A stretch of DNA of 64,000 nucleotides from contig DLGW01000005.1 of the NCBI GenBank assembly GCA_002482885.1, positions 284,144 to 348,143 of the forward strand, written 5' to 3'. Numbering within the stretch: position 1 is the stretch's first letter; each line of letters opens with the position of its first letter. Positions 36,326 to 45,545 of this stretch are shown here, in pieces. The stretch comes from Flavobacteriaceae bacterium UBA7684. GTDB taxonomy: Bacteria; Bacteroidota; Bacteroidia; Flavobacteriales; Flavobacteriaceae. Under the pieces are notes generated by a model that worked only from the letters and a program-made list of their open reading frames with translations, was not told where the DNA came from and ran no database searches. The translations under genes were made by a program, and so were the position numbers.

Positions 36326-37444
36326 TTAAGCGTTAAGCATAACAGGCATAACCAACATGGTTACGAATTCACCTTCTTCTAGTCCGTCAACCGAAGTTAA
36401 AATACCTGCACGGTTGGGTAATGACATTTCTAACATGACTTGGTCGGACTGTAAATTGTTTAACATTTCGGTTAAAAATCTAGAGTTGAAACCGATTTGC
36501 ATGTCGTCTCCTTGATATTCACAAGTTAAACGTTCTTCGGCTTTGTTAGAGTAGTCAATATCTTCTGCAGAAATATTTAATTCGGTTCCCGCAATTTTTA
36601 ATCGAATTTGGTGGGTGGTTTTATTAGCAAAAATAGCTACCCTTTTTACTGAATTTAAAAATAAGATTCTGTCAATGATTAATCTGTTTGGATTTTCTTT
36701 AGGAATTACCGCTTCGTAATTTGGATATTTTCCATCAATTAATTGACATTTTAAAACGTAGTTGTCAAAAGTAAAAGAGGCGTTGTGGTCGTTGTATTCA
36801 ATCACTACATCGGTTTGTGCAGTTCCTAAAATTCCTTTTAAAATAGTTAAAGGTTTTTTAGGCATAATGAATTCGGTGATTTGAGCTGCTTGTACATCCG
36901 TGCGTTCGTATTTTACTAATTTGTGCGCATCGGTAGCTACAAATTTTAAACTTTCGGTAGACAATTGAAAAAATACTCCAGACATTACGGGTCTTAAATC
37001 ATCATTTCCTGTGGCAAAAATGGTTTTGCTTATGGCTGTTCCTAAAATTTCGGCAGGAACTACCGTTTTAGAAGGTTCTTCTAAACCTACTGCCTTTGGA
37101 AACTCGTCTCCGTTGGCATAAGCTAAAGCATATTTACCAGAATTAGAACTGATTTCAATCGTGTTGTTATCTTGAACAGTAAAGGTTAAGGGTTGTTCAG
37201 GAAATGATTTTAGAGTTTCTAATAACAATTTAGCAGGAACCGCAATACTTCCTTGGCTGTTAGAATCGATTTCTAAAGTAGCTACCATAGTAGATTCTAA
37301 ATCAGAAGCGGAAACTTTTAAGGTTTTATAATCCAATTCAAATAAAAAGTTATCTAAAATAGGAAGGGTGTTGTTGCTATTAATTACGCTACCTAAAACT
37401 TGTAATTGTTTTAATAAATAGGTGCTCGAAATAATAAAATTCAT
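36326..37444 (-). CDS. dnaN: DNA polymerase III sliding clamp (beta subunit)
   Basis: Ring-forming processivity clamp, 372 residues, three repeats of the clamp fold. It starts MNFIISSTYLLKQLQVLGSV, with SNNTLPILDNFLFELD, PAKLLLETLKSFPE, SGVFFQLSTESLKFVATDAHK, and ends LEEGEFVTMLVMPVMLNA. The C-terminal pattern VMLVMPV is the usual end of the third domain. It is not next to dnaA or recF here, as is normal in Bacteroidota. A -7 box TATATTTG lies 38 bases upstream. Confidence 0.97.
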   Translation of the reverse strand: MNFIISSTYLLKQLQVLGSVINSNNTLPILDNFLFELDYKTLKVSASDLESTMVATLEIDSNSQGSIAVPAKLLLETLKSFPEQPLTFTVQDNNTIEISSNSGKYALAYANGDEFPKAVGLEEPSKTVVPAEILGTAISKTIFATGNDDLRPVMSGVFFQLSTESLKFVATDAHKLVKYERTDVQAAQITEFIMPKKPLTILKGILGTAQTDVVIEYNDHNASFTFDNYVLKCQLIDGKYPNYEAVIPKENPNRLIIDRILFLNSVKRVAIFANKTTHQIRLKIAGTELNISAEDIDYSNKAEERLTCEYQGDDMQIGFNSRFLTEMLNNLQSDQVMLEMSLPNRAGILTSVDGLEEGEFVTMLVMPVMLNA

Positions 37445-37481
37445 AGTATGTCGTTTTAATGTGTTTAATATTGAAAGAAGG

Positions 37482-37489
37482 CAAATATA
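37482..37489 (-). promoter_or_regulatory. -7 promoter element of dnaN
   Basis: The - strand reads TATATTTG, matching TAnnTTTG, 38 bases before the dnaN ATG and 40 bases after the gldG stop. It allows dnaN to be expressed apart from gldFG. Confidence 0.5.
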
Positions 37490-37529
37490 TCTGTTCTGTG
37501 TTGAATATCTAAGATATTTTTATCAACAA

Positions 37530-39215
37530 CTAATAGCTGTATTTTTTAAGTCTTACCCAAGTGATGATGATTCCAAATAAGATTAAAATAACAATAGGTA
37601 ATCCTACGGTAATTATTTGAGTATAAGTGTATTGCTGATATACTTTTTCTTTATCTAATAAAGGAAGATTTACCTTTTTGTTTCGGATGTTGATAAGTCC
37701 GTTGTCGTCTAGCAAATAATTGATGGAATTAATGATGAAATCTTTGTTTCCAAAAGTCATGTTCGTCCATTTGTCGTAACCTAATTCTAAAGGTCGAAAT
37801 TCTTTATCTAATTGATTCTTAATTAAATCCCCGTCGGAAATCACAATCATTTTGTTATGAATACTTTCTTCCTTAAAATCCACATCTTTAAAAGCTAAAA
37901 TTCTGTTTTTAAACCCAGAAGTGAATTTCCCTTCTAAAAGTACACCTAACGGAATATTACCACCACCCGTAAATTCTTCTTGTTCGGGTCTTTCGTTTAC
38001 CATAGATAAAGACACTTCCACAGGAGCACCTACTCTTCGGGAATAAGGAGAAGATTGTAATAACACCGTTTTTTGAACATCATTTTTTAAAATATCAATG
38101 CCATTGGCGAAATTAAATTTGATGCTTTCGATGTTGTTTACAATAGGATGTTCCATGGATTGATATACCATAGGGTAATAAAACCAAGGAAATTGTGAGT
38201 ATTGAGTAGAATTTCCTTGTTTGCCTGTAGCTAAAGAAATTGGAGCACACATGATGTCTTTAACCAAAGTAGGATTGATTCTAATCCCATATTTAAAAAA
38301 CAAATCGTTTAATCCTAAATCTGTTGGGTAAGCCAAGGTGGAACCATTTTCATTATATAAACTATCAATGTCAATAGAAACGGCATCTAAAAACCAAAGG
38401 GTTTTTCCGCCCTTCATGACAAATTGATCCAACACCTGTTTTTCGGCATCGTTAAATTTTTGAGTTGGTTTAGCAATGATGGCTAAATCAAATTGTTTTA
38501 ACTGTTCTAATGTCTTTTTAGGATTTTTTTCTATAGAATCTAAAGTAAACGGGGCTAAATAATAACTGTCGCGAATGCTGCGCAATAAGTCGGCTAAAAA
38601 GATGTCGTGCAATTGTCCGTTACCTCTAAGTACGGCTATCTTTTTTTGTTTAGGTTCTGATACTTTATGAAAAGCTTCTGCAAAAACATATTCTAGATTT
38701 TGTACAGAATTAATCACATTTTGTTCGGTAGTAGCGCCTAATTTGGTTTTAAGTAAAGGGACTTTAACCGAAAGATTGTTGTAGGTTACAATCGCCCACG
38801 GAAAAATAACTGCCTGGGATTGTTTGCCTTTATCCAACAAAGTAATGTTCATAGGTGTAATGCCTTCTTCGGCTAAAGATTGCATAATCCGTCCACTTTC
38901 TTTTTCGTTTTCTAAAGGATTGATAAAACGATAAGTGATATTCGCATTTTGGGCATTGAACTCGTCTAACAATTGACGGGTTTCGGTTTGTAAACGTCTG
39001 AGTTCTGCAGGGAATTCTCCTTCTAAATAAATGTCAATAACCAAAGGGCTTTTGATTTTTCTGCCAATACTCAAAGCGGTTTCTGATAAAGTGTATCGTC
39101 CGTCTTGGGTTAGATCAAAACGTTTAAAATATAAAATACTTAGCCCATTAATTACAATCAGTATAATGATGCTTAGACCTAATTTTTTAAGACTATTTTT
39201 TTTAGCGTTTACCAT
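37530..39215 (-). CDS. gldG: Gliding motility ABC-transporter-associated protein GldG
   Basis: A 561-residue protein of the GldFGA transporter needed for gliding in flavobacteria. A membrane anchor lies at residues 11-30 (LGLSIIILIVINGLSILYF). A large extracytoplasmic ABC-transporter-associated domain follows (YTLSETALSIGRKIKSPLVI, FRFINP-type segment YRFINPLENEKESGR, LRGNGQLHD). A second membrane helix is at the C-terminus (TVGLPIVILILFGIIITWV). It overlaps gldF by 7 bases, so the two are translated together. The ATPase gldA is elsewhere, as is usual. Confidence 0.94.
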   Translation of the reverse strand: MVNAKKNSLKKLGLSIIILIVINGLSILYFKRFDLTQDGRYTLSETALSIGRKIKSPLVIDIYLEGEFPAELRRLQTETRQLLDEFNAQNANITYRFINPLENEKESGRIMQSLAEEGITPMNITLLDKGKQSQAVIFPWAIVTYNNLSVKVPLLKTKLGATTEQNVINSVQNLEYVFAEAFHKVSEPKQKKIAVLRGNGQLHDIFLADLLRSIRDSYYLAPFTLDSIEKNPKKTLEQLKQFDLAIIAKPTQKFNDAEKQVLDQFVMKGGKTLWFLDAVSIDIDSLYNENGSTLAYPTDLGLNDLFFKYGIRINPTLVKDIMCAPISLATGKQGNSTQYSQFPWFYYPMVYQSMEHPIVNNIESIKFNFANGIDILKNDVQKTVLLQSSPYSRRVGAPVEVSLSMVNERPEQEEFTGGGNIPLGVLLEGKFTSGFKNRILAFKDVDFKEESIHNKMIVISDGDLIKNQLDKEFRPLELGYDKWTNMTFGNKDFIINSINYLLDDNGLINIRNKKVNLPLLDKEKVYQQYTYTQIITVGLPIVILILFGIIITWVRLKKYSY

Positions 39216-39940
39216 TGTAATGATTTGATTTTAAATGAGGTAAGATTCAAAAATAGAACAGCAATACTTACAAAATATAAAATATCACGGGTGTCTAAAA
39301 CCCCTCTGCTCATGCTTTTAAAATGGGTGTCCATACCCATTGCTTGTACCCAAGGGGTGTAATTTCCGAACCAATTGTATTGGGCTAAACCTTCAAAACC
39401 AAAATAAAAAAGGAAAGAAATAAATACCGCACTGATAAAAGATACGATTTGATTGTCGGTGATGGAAGAGGCAAAAATGCCAATAGCTGTATATGCTGCG
39501 GTTAAAAATAACAATCCAAAATAAGAACCTAAGGTGGTTCCCCAATCTAAATTGCCTGTGGGAATGCCTAAATCATAAATTACCCAAACATAAATTAGGG
39601 TAGGTATTAGCGAAATCACCACCAAAGCAAAAGAAGCGATGAATTTACTGAATACTAAATAGGGTACGCTAATGGGTTTGGTTAACAACAATTCAATAGT
39701 ACCTTGTTTAATTTCTTCTGAAAAGCTACGCATGGTAACGGCTGGAATCAAAAAAATAAAAATCCAAGGCGATAACGTAAACAAAGGATTCAGGTCGGCA
39801 AATCCACTGTTTAGAATGTTGAATTCTCCTTCAAAAACCCAAAGGAATAATCCGTTTAGAATTAAAAAAACCGCAATGACTAAATAGCCCACGGGGGAAC
39901 CAAAAAAAGAATTGATTTCTTTAAATATAATGGCTTTCAT
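39209..39940 (-). CDS. gldF: Gliding motility ABC transporter permease GldF
   Basis: Inner-membrane ABC-2-type permease, 243 residues with six predicted helices (for example residues 16-33, 55-75, 100-125, 140-165, 170-195, 223-240). It starts MKAIIFKEINSFFGSPVGYL. The RSFSEEIKQGTIELLLTKPI loop is the conserved cytoplasmic coupling region of this permease type. It is followed by gldG and preceded by a SAM-hydroxide adenosyltransferase gene 10 bases away. Confidence 0.93.
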   Translation of the reverse strand: MKAIIFKEINSFFGSPVGYLVIAVFLILNGLFLWVFEGEFNILNSGFADLNPLFTLSPWIFIFLIPAVTMRSFSEEIKQGTIELLLTKPISVPYLVFSKFIASFALVVISLIPTLIYVWVIYDLGIPTGNLDWGTTLGSYFGLLFLTAAYTAIGIFASSITDNQIVSFISAVFISFLFYFGFEGLAQYNWFGNYTPWVQAMGMDTHFKSMSRGVLDTRDILYFVSIAVLFLNLTSFKIKSLQW

Positions 39941-39950
39941 TTTTTATGAA

Positions 39951-40775
39951 TTATTCAAAAGTTATGATAATGCTGTCTCGGTATTGAAGTCCCAATAGGG
40001 TAGAGGCACTTCCCGAGGTGTAATGATTGCTTCGGTAAATACCAATTTCAATTAGGTCGTTTTCGTTAAAAATAGCCAAACGTTCTCCTTCGAATCTAGA
40101 AGTGTCTTCGGAATCTTCGGGAACAAAACTACCGTAATTGTTATATATTTTTTGGAATTTATAATTTTTAGCATGCAAGGTAAAGCCTCTGTTTTTACCC
40201 ACTTCTTGAAATACTTTTTTAGAAATATCGCTAATCACATTCCCAAAATGATCAATATAAATCACATTGCCCTTTAGGGTTTTTCCATCGTCACTTAAAA
40301 CAGGTTTTAAAGTCCTGATTTCTTTAACCTGTGGAATTTCTTTACCGATTACATTCATAGAACCTCCTTTAGACAGGTGGCAAGCTACGGTAATAAAAAC
40401 GTCCATAGCTGTGGCATTTTCGTGCAATCGGTCGTGAATATTGATTTTTACAATTTTTTCAGGAACAATGCGTTGGGTTAATAAACTTAAAATACCATTG
40501 TCAGCACAAATAAAATATTGGTCTTCCCACAAAACGGCAATATGATCTTGCAAAGATAAAGCGGCATCAACTCCTATAATGTGAACGGTTCCTTTAGGGA
40601 ATGCATGATAAGATGACGCAATTATATAACTAGCTTCAACTACGTTAAATACATCTACGTGGTGGCTAATATCAATAATGGTAGCGTTAGGTAATTCAGA
40701 AATAATTTTCCCCTTTAAAACCCCAACATAATGGTCTTTTGTGCCAAAATCGGTAGTAAGCGTAATAACAGACAT
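39951..40775 (-). CDS. SAM hydroxide adenosyltransferase (DUF62 / chlorinase-fluorinase family)
   Basis: Hydrolyses S-adenosylmethionine to adenosine and methionine. The 274-residue protein has the family opening VITLTTDFGTKDHYVGVLKG (catalytic Asp in TTDFG). IIDISHHVDVFNVVEASYI, GVDAAL, FICADNGILSLL and YIDHFGNVISDIS follow. The halogen-using members have extra loops and different residues. Here the plain hydroxide type is expected, as in most Bacteroidota. The 10-base gap to gldF suggests co-transcription with the gliding genes, a frequent neighbourhood whose meaning is unclear. A -7 box TAGATTTG is at 40831-40838. Confidence 0.88.
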   Translation of the reverse strand: MSVITLTTDFGTKDHYVGVLKGKIISELPNATIIDISHHVDVFNVVEASYIIASSYHAFPKGTVHIIGVDAALSLQDHIAVLWEDQYFICADNGILSLLTQRIVPEKIVKINIHDRLHENATAMDVFITVACHLSKGGSMNVIGKEIPQVKEIRTLKPVLSDDGKTLKGNVIYIDHFGNVISDISKKVFQEVGKNRGFTLHAKNYKFQKIYNNYGSFVPEDSEDTSRFEGERLAIFNENDLIEIGIYRSNHYTSGSASTLLGLQYRDSIIITFE

Positions 40776-40878
40776 AAAAATTGTTGTAAAAAAGGATAAG
40801 CTTAATTATATTTAGCTAAAATTATTCCTGCAAATCTAACAAATAATAAGTATAAATATTTAACAAAACATACTACCC

Positions 40879-41826
40879 TTGAACGAAATCAACATAGAAC
40901 TCACGGACATTATGCCCAAAGATTTTTGGGGCACACAAAGCGCTAATTTAGAAGTGCTTAAAAAATTATACCCTAACCTAAAAGTAGTGTCCCGAGGAAC
41001 ACTTTTAAAAGTATACGGTGATAAAGAAGCTTTAAATGTTTTTGAAGAAAAATTCCAGCGCTTGATTACTCATTTTTCCAGATACAACGCGATAGACGAA
41101 AATGTGATTGAAAGAATTGTATTAGGCGATTCCGACCAAAAAAATCATACCGAAATGGATGGCGTTTTAGTGCATGGAGTAGGAGGTAAAATCATTAAAG
41201 CCCTTACACCTAATCAACAAAAGTTGGTGGATTACATGGAAAAAAACGATATGGTTTTTGCCGTAGGGCCTGCGGGAACAGGTAAAACGTATACCGGAGT
41301 AGCCATGGCGGTAAAAGCTTTAAAAGAGAAAAAAGTAAAAAGAATCATCTTAACTCGTCCTGCAGTAGAGGCCGGAGAAAACTTAGGTTTTTTACCAGGG
41401 GACATGAAGGAAAAATTAGATCCATACATGCAGCCTTTATACGATGCTTTGCGTGATATGATTCCTTCAGAAAGATTAGAAGATTACATGACCAAAGGAA
41501 TTATTCAAATTGCACCATTGGCATTCATGAGAGGACGTACCTTGGATAACGCATTTGTGATTTTAGATGAAGCACAAAACACCACTCATTCTCAAATGAA
41601 AATGTTTTTAACCCGTATGGGAAAAAACGCTAAGTTTATGATTACAGGAGACCCTGGGCAAGTAGATTTACCACGCAGAACCATTTCTGGATTAAAAGAA
41701 GCTTTGCTAGTTTTAAAAGATTTAGAAGGAATCGGAATTATTTATTTAGACGATAAAGATGTGGTTCGTCATAAACTAGTAAGATTGGTTATTGAAGCGT
41801 ATAAAAAGATTGAAAATGTAGATTAG
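40879..41826 (+). CDS. phoH: PhoH-family ATPase
   Basis: Cytoplasmic P-loop ATPase, 315 residues, thought to act in RNA metabolism. Walker [12 protein letters not shown] near residue 130, [37 protein letters not shown] (Walker B) and [11 protein letters not shown] are all intact. An N-terminal KH-like region covers residues 1-70. The start is TTG at 40879: it gives [17 protein letters not shown], the usual family start, whereas the first ATG at 40912 would lose eleven conserved residues. It is transcribed divergently from the SAM-hydroxide enzyme. Confidence 0.94.
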   Translation: MNEINIELTDIMPKDFWGTQSANLEVLKKLYPNLKVVSRGTLLKVYGDKEALNVFEEKFQRLITHFSRYNAIDENVIERIVLGDSDQKNHTEMDGVLVHGVGGKIIKALTPNQQKLVDYMEKNDMVFAVGPAGTGKTYTGVAMAVKALKEKKVKRIILTRPAVEAGENLGFLPGDMKEKLDPYMQPLYDALRDMIPSERLEDYMTKGIIQIAPLAFMRGRTLDNAFVILDEAQNTTHSQMKMFLTRMGKNAKFMITGDPGQVDLPRRTISGLKEALLVLKDLEGIGIIYLDDKDVVRHKLVRLVIEAYKKIENVD

Positions 41827-41837
41827 GTTTTTAATTA

Positions 41838-41951
41838 TGAATTGTGAATTATGAATGGTGAATTATGAATTATGAATTGTGAATTGTGAATGATTGTTTT
41901 AGTAGACTATTTTTAACAACATTACCAATTCATAATTCACCATTCATAATT
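41838..41951. repeat. AT-rich tandem and inverted repeat between convergent genes
   Basis: Units of about 10 bases (GAATTATGAATTGTGAATG and variants) are repeated in 41838-41892. A 25-base segment at 41847-41871 is repeated exactly, in inverse, at 41927-41951, giving a perfect 25-bp stem with a 55-base loop. It sits between the stops of phoH (+) and the Sua5/YciO gene (-), so it could end transcription from both sides. Confidence 0.8.
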
Positions 41952-41960
41952 TATCATTAT

Positions 41961-42584
41961 TTAAAGAATATCCTCTGGATTTCCTTTACCTTCTCTTACC
42001 ACAACAGGTTCAAATCCTGTTAAATCAATAATGGTGGAAGCTAAGTTGTCGCCATAGCCACCATCAATGACTACGTCTACTTTATCTTGCCATTTTTCAA
42101 AAATCAATTCAGGGTCGGTGGTGTATTCAATAACATCATCTTCGTCGCGTATGGAGGTTGAAATGATAGGATTTCCTAATTGTTTTACAATTTCTAAAGC
42201 GATAGGGTTGTTAGGAACACGAATACCAACGGTGTTTTTCTTTTTAAATTCTTTAGGCAAATTGTTGTTACCCGGTAAAATAAAAGTAAAAGGGCCAGGT
42301 AAAGCTCTTTTTAATATTTTAAAAGTAGGCGTGTCAATTTGTTTTACATAGTCAGATAAGTTGCTTAAATCTTTACAAACGAAAGAAAAATTAGCTTTAT
42401 CTAGTTTAATGCCTTTTAATTTAGCGATTCTTTCCAAAGCCTTGGTGTTGGTTATATCGCATCCTAAACCATAAACCGTATCGGTAGGGTAAATAATTAC
42501 GCCTCCGTCGCGAAGTATTTTTACTACTCTGGCGATTTCTTTTTCGTTAGGATTTTCGGGGTATATTTTAATAAGTTTCGACAT
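41961..42584 (-). CDS. Sua5/YciO/YrdC-family threonylcarbamoyl-AMP synthase
   Basis: A 207-residue YrdC-fold protein that makes threonylcarbamoyl-AMP for the t6A37 tRNA modification, or a YciO paralogue of unproven role. GGVIIYPTDTVYGLGCDITN near residue 30, KRLPGPFTFILPGNN-like segment ALPGPFTFILPGNN, VGIRVPNNPIALEIV and NPIISTSIRDEDDV are present. TSIRDED replaces the canonical SAN motif, which points more to the YciO subgroup than to TsaC. The uvrD gene ends 28 bases upstream. Confidence 0.8.
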   Translation of the reverse strand: MSKLIKIYPENPNEKEIARVVKILRDGGVIIYPTDTVYGLGCDITNTKALERIAKLKGIKLDKANFSFVCKDLSNLSDYVKQIDTPTFKILKRALPGPFTFILPGNNNLPKEFKKKNTVGIRVPNNPIALEIVKQLGNPIISTSIRDEDDVIEYTTDPELIFEKWQDKVDVVIDGGYGDNLASTIIDLTGFEPVVVREGKGNPEDIL

Positions 42585-42612
42585 GATTCACTTCTTTAAA
42601 TTCTATTATAAT

Positions 42613-44931
42613 TTAGCCCAAAATTTCCAGTTTAGCAAAGCGTAACAACAGTTTTTTTAAGCCTCCGACTTCAAATTTAATTTCTGCTTTTTTATCAGCG
42701 CCAACTCCTTCAATATTAACCACTTCGCCACGTCCAAAACGTTCGTGCATGATGATGTTTCCGATATTTAATTTGGTGTCGTTCGCTGCCGAAGCAGGGG
42801 TAGGAGCACTCATGGGTTTTAAGCGACGAATATTGGGCTTGGATTCATCGGAATCCGTAAGGTATTTAGGGAGTGTAGCATTTACAGGTTTGGCTAAACG
42901 CAGTTTAGATTTATCGGCATCTTTAAAAATGTCCGAATCAATCATGGGTTTGTATCGGTAATTCTCAAAAGGAGTAATAAAATCTAAATAACGTTGATCA
43001 ATTTCTTCAATAAATCTAGAAGGTTCCGCATCGGTTAATTTTCCCCAACGGTATCTGGATTGCGCAAAAGTTAAATAGGCTTGTTTTTCGGCACGGGTTA
43101 GCGCAACATAAAACAATCTTCGTTCTTCTTCTAATTCACTTCGGGTGCTCATGCTCATGGCACTCGGAAACAAATCTTCTTCTAAACCTACAATAAATAC
43201 ATTCGGGAATTCTAATCCTTTAGCCAAGTGAATGGTCATCATGGCTACTCGATCGTCATCTCCGGTGTCTTTATCTAGGTCGGAAGCCAAGGCAACATCT
43301 TCTAAAAATTCAGATAAAGAACCTCTTGCGCCATCAATTTCTTTTTGTCCTTCAATAAAATCTTTAATCCCGTTCAGTAATTCCTCTACGTTTTGAATTC
43401 GAGTAATTCCTTCTGGGGTTCCGTCTTTTTTTAATTCTTGTAAAAAACCTGTTTTTCGGGCTACATGATCGGTTAAGTAAAAAGCATCTTGGGTTTCGTT
43501 CAACGCCTGGAAACTTTGCACCATTTGCACAAAATCATTCAATTTGGTTTTAGTTCCAGCATTTAATTTTAAGTCAATTTTGTCGACGTGTTGCATCACT
43601 TCAAAAACCGAACGTTTGTAATGATTGGCGGCAATGGTTAATTTTTCTAAGGTTGAATCGCCAATCCCTCGGGCAGGGTAGTTGATGATTCTAACCAAGG
43701 CTTCTTCATCCTTTGGATTAATAACCAGTCGTAAGTAACTGAGTAAATCTTTGATTTCTTTACGTTGGTAAAAAGATAATCCGCCGTAAATTCTATAAGG
43801 AATATCCCGTTTTCGGAAAGCATCTTCAATGGCTCTGGATTGTGCGTTGGTTCTATACAAAACCGCAAATTCTCCGTTGCGCATTTGTTGACGCATCTTT
43901 TCTTCGAAAATGGTAGACGCTACAAATCTACCTTCTTCGGCATCGGTTAAACTGCGGTGTACTTTAATTTTAGCGCCATCGTCATTCGCCGTCCAAACCA
44001 CTTTATCTAACTTGGTTTTGTTTTTATCAATAATGCAGTTGGCAGCCTCTACAATGTTTTTAGTAGAGCGGTAATTTTGCTCTAATCGATACATCACAAC
44101 GCCTTCGTAATCCTTCTGAAAATTTAAAATATTATTGATGTTGGCGCCTCTAAAAGCATAAATACTTTGCGCATCATCACCCACCACACAAATGTTTTGA
44201 AATCTATCCGATAAAGCTCGAACAATTAAATATTGAGAATGATTGGTATCTTGGTACTCATCCACTAAAATGTATCTAAAACGATTCTGATATTTCATTA
44301 AAACATCCGGAAAACGCGTAAGCAATTCATTAGTTTTAAGTAACAAATCATCAAAATCCATCGCACCCGCTTTAAAACAGCGTTGCACATAATTCTCATA
44401 AATTTCGCCAATTCTAGGTTTTTTAGCCATAGCATCGGCTTCTTGCAATTCGGGATTATTAAAATAAGCGCGAACCGTAATTAAACTGTTCTTGTAAGAC
44501 GAAATACGGTTGTAAACCTCTTTAGGTTTATACACGTCTTTGTCTAACTGCATTTCTTTAATAATGGCTCCAATCAAACGCAAAGAATCCTGCGTATCGT
44601 ATATCGTAAAGTTGGAAGGATAACCCAGTTTGTCCGCTTCGCTACGTAAAATTTTGGCAAACACGGAATGGAAAGTTCCCATCCACAAATTTTTAGCTTC
44701 GGGGCCTACAATCTCGGAAATCCGTTTTTTCATTTCCTTAGCCGCCTTATTGGTAAAAGTGAGCGCCAAAATATTAAACGCATCCACTCCTTGACTAATT
44801 AAATAGGCAATACGTACGGTAAGTACACGGGTTTTTCCAGAACCCGCACCAGCAATTACAATTAAGGGGCCGTCTTTGTGTAAAGCGGGCTCGCGTTGCG
44901 CATCGTTTAATTGATCTATATACTTTTGCAT
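42613..44931 (-). CDS. uvrD: UvrD/PcrA-type DNA helicase
   Basis: Superfamily 1A 3'-5' helicase for nucleotide-excision and mismatch repair, 772 residues. Motifs in order: Q motif LNDAQREPAL, Walker A VIAGAGSGKTRV near residue 27, LTFTNKAAKEMKKR, Walker B LVDEYQDTNHSQ, GDDAQSIYAFRGAN, LEQNYRSTKNI, MTIHLAKGLEFPNVF, and FYVALTRAEK. The C-terminal Tudor-like tail NIIMHERFGRGEVVNIEGVG is that of PcrA. I chose the start at 44931 (MQKYIDQLNDAQRE); an in-frame ATG seven codons upstream lies on the promoter box. Confidence 0.96.
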   Translation of the reverse strand: MQKYIDQLNDAQREPALHKDGPLIVIAGAGSGKTRVLTVRIAYLISQGVDAFNILALTFTNKAAKEMKKRISEIVGPEAKNLWMGTFHSVFAKILRSEADKLGYPSNFTIYDTQDSLRLIGAIIKEMQLDKDVYKPKEVYNRISSYKNSLITVRAYFNNPELQEADAMAKKPRIGEIYENYVQRCFKAGAMDFDDLLLKTNELLTRFPDVLMKYQNRFRYILVDEYQDTNHSQYLIVRALSDRFQNICVVGDDAQSIYAFRGANINNILNFQKDYEGVVMYRLEQNYRSTKNIVEAANCIIDKNKTKLDKVVWTANDDGAKIKVHRSLTDAEEGRFVASTIFEEKMRQQMRNGEFAVLYRTNAQSRAIEDAFRKRDIPYRIYGGLSFYQRKEIKDLLSYLRLVINPKDEEALVRIINYPARGIGDSTLEKLTIAANHYKRSVFEVMQHVDKIDLKLNAGTKTKLNDFVQMVQSFQALNETQDAFYLTDHVARKTGFLQELKKDGTPEGITRIQNVEELLNGIKDFIEGQKEIDGARGSLSEFLEDVALASDLDKDTGDDDRVAMMTIHLAKGLEFPNVFIVGLEEDLFPSAMSMSTRSELEEERRLFYVALTRAEKQAYLTFAQSRYRWGKLTDAEPSRFIEEIDQRYLDFITPFENYRYKPMIDSDIFKDADKSKLRLAKPVNATLPKYLTDSDESKPNIRRLKPMSAPTPASAANDTKLNIGNIIMHERFGRGEVVNIEGVGADKKAEIKFEVGGLKKLLLRFAKLEILG

Positions 44932-44949
44932 AAACTTTAGGGAATCATG

Positions 44950-44957
44950 CAAAAGTA
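44950..44957 (-). promoter_or_regulatory. -7 promoter element of uvrD
   Basis: TACTTTTG on the - strand matches TAnnTTTG and lies 18 bases upstream of the chosen uvrD ATG. It covers the alternative upstream ATG, which supports the shorter start. Confidence 0.5.
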
Positions 44958-45007
44958 ACGTACTGGTAGATTACTAACAATAAAAAAGAATGAACAGTTT
45001 TAGTTGG

Positions 45008-45117
45008 GTGTGCCACCAAAAATCAAAAAGCCCCAAGTTCATTATAAACACAGGGCTTTTTGATTTTTGCTGTCAGGCTGTTCGCTCCGCATGGCGGATT
45101 GCTGCCATCCTTCACAC
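45008..45117 (+). repeat. GC-rich structured intergenic element, copy C
   Basis: Closing stem GTGTG (45008-45012) / CACAC (45113-45117). Inside are CCACC, hairpin 1 (a 16-bp perfect stem, 45018-45033 with 45053-45068, usable as a terminator), a linker GTCAGGCTGTTCGC, hairpin 2 TCCGC-ATG-GCGGA, and the tail GCTGCCATCCTT. It shares this order and these linkers with elements at 47281, 56294 and 61849. It lies between the VOC gene end and the uvrD start and is oriented opposite to both genes. Confidence 0.75.
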
Positions 45118-45120
45118 GGG

Positions 45121-45477
45121 CTAAATACTTTGTCCGAAAGTTAACAAGTTGTGGTTTGGGTCAAGTAAAGAAAATTCTTTTTGTCCCCATGGTTTTAAGG
45201 CTAAATGCCCATTGGGATGAATGCTTACTTTTTGGATTAATAGTAATTGATACCAAGAGTCAATATCATTGGTTCGGATATAAACCTGTCCATAATTTTC
45301 TTTGGGATTCAGTTCTTTAAACTCAAAAAAATGAATTTGAATACCCTCTTTTTGCACCATTAAATAACCCTCAAAATCAGCACTACCCAATTCTTGAAAG
45401 TTTAACTGGTTTACATAAAAATCTCGAGTTGCCACTTTGTCCAACATCGGTAATTTGGGGTGAATGTCTGTAAGCAT
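45121..45477 (-). CDS. VOC (glyoxalase/bleomycin-resistance) family protein
   Basis: A 118-residue single vicinal-oxygen-chelate protein, probably a dimer in the cytoplasm. KLPMLDKVATRDFYVNQLNF, IQIHFFEFKELNP, QVYIRTNDIDSWYQ and KEFSLLDPNHNLLTFGQ follow the beta-alpha-beta-beta-beta order, twice. The last motif resembles bleomycin-binding proteins (DPxGNLLxF). Metal ligands cannot all be identified. A drug-sequestering role is possible, but most members of this kind have no known substrate. Its stop directly abuts structured element C. Confidence 0.8.
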   Translation of the reverse strand: MLTDIHPKLPMLDKVATRDFYVNQLNFQELGSADFEGYLMVQKEGIQIHFFEFKELNPKENYGQVYIRTNDIDSWYQLLLIQKVSIHPNGHLALKPWGQKEFSLLDPNHNLLTFGQSI

Positions 45478-45545
45478 ATTTTTAGTTGGTTTAATCGGAA
45501 AAATTATAACGTATCGTAAGTTAAATTATCAGGTATGTTGAACAC

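Noticed and set aside
41838..41951. Possible CRISPR array
   Set aside because: Units are contiguous, about 10 bases long and degenerate, with no spacers and no cas genes.
45060..45320. An 86-codon open frame on the + strand across element C and the VOC gene
   Set aside because: It starts inside a structured repeat and is antisense to a well-conserved gene.
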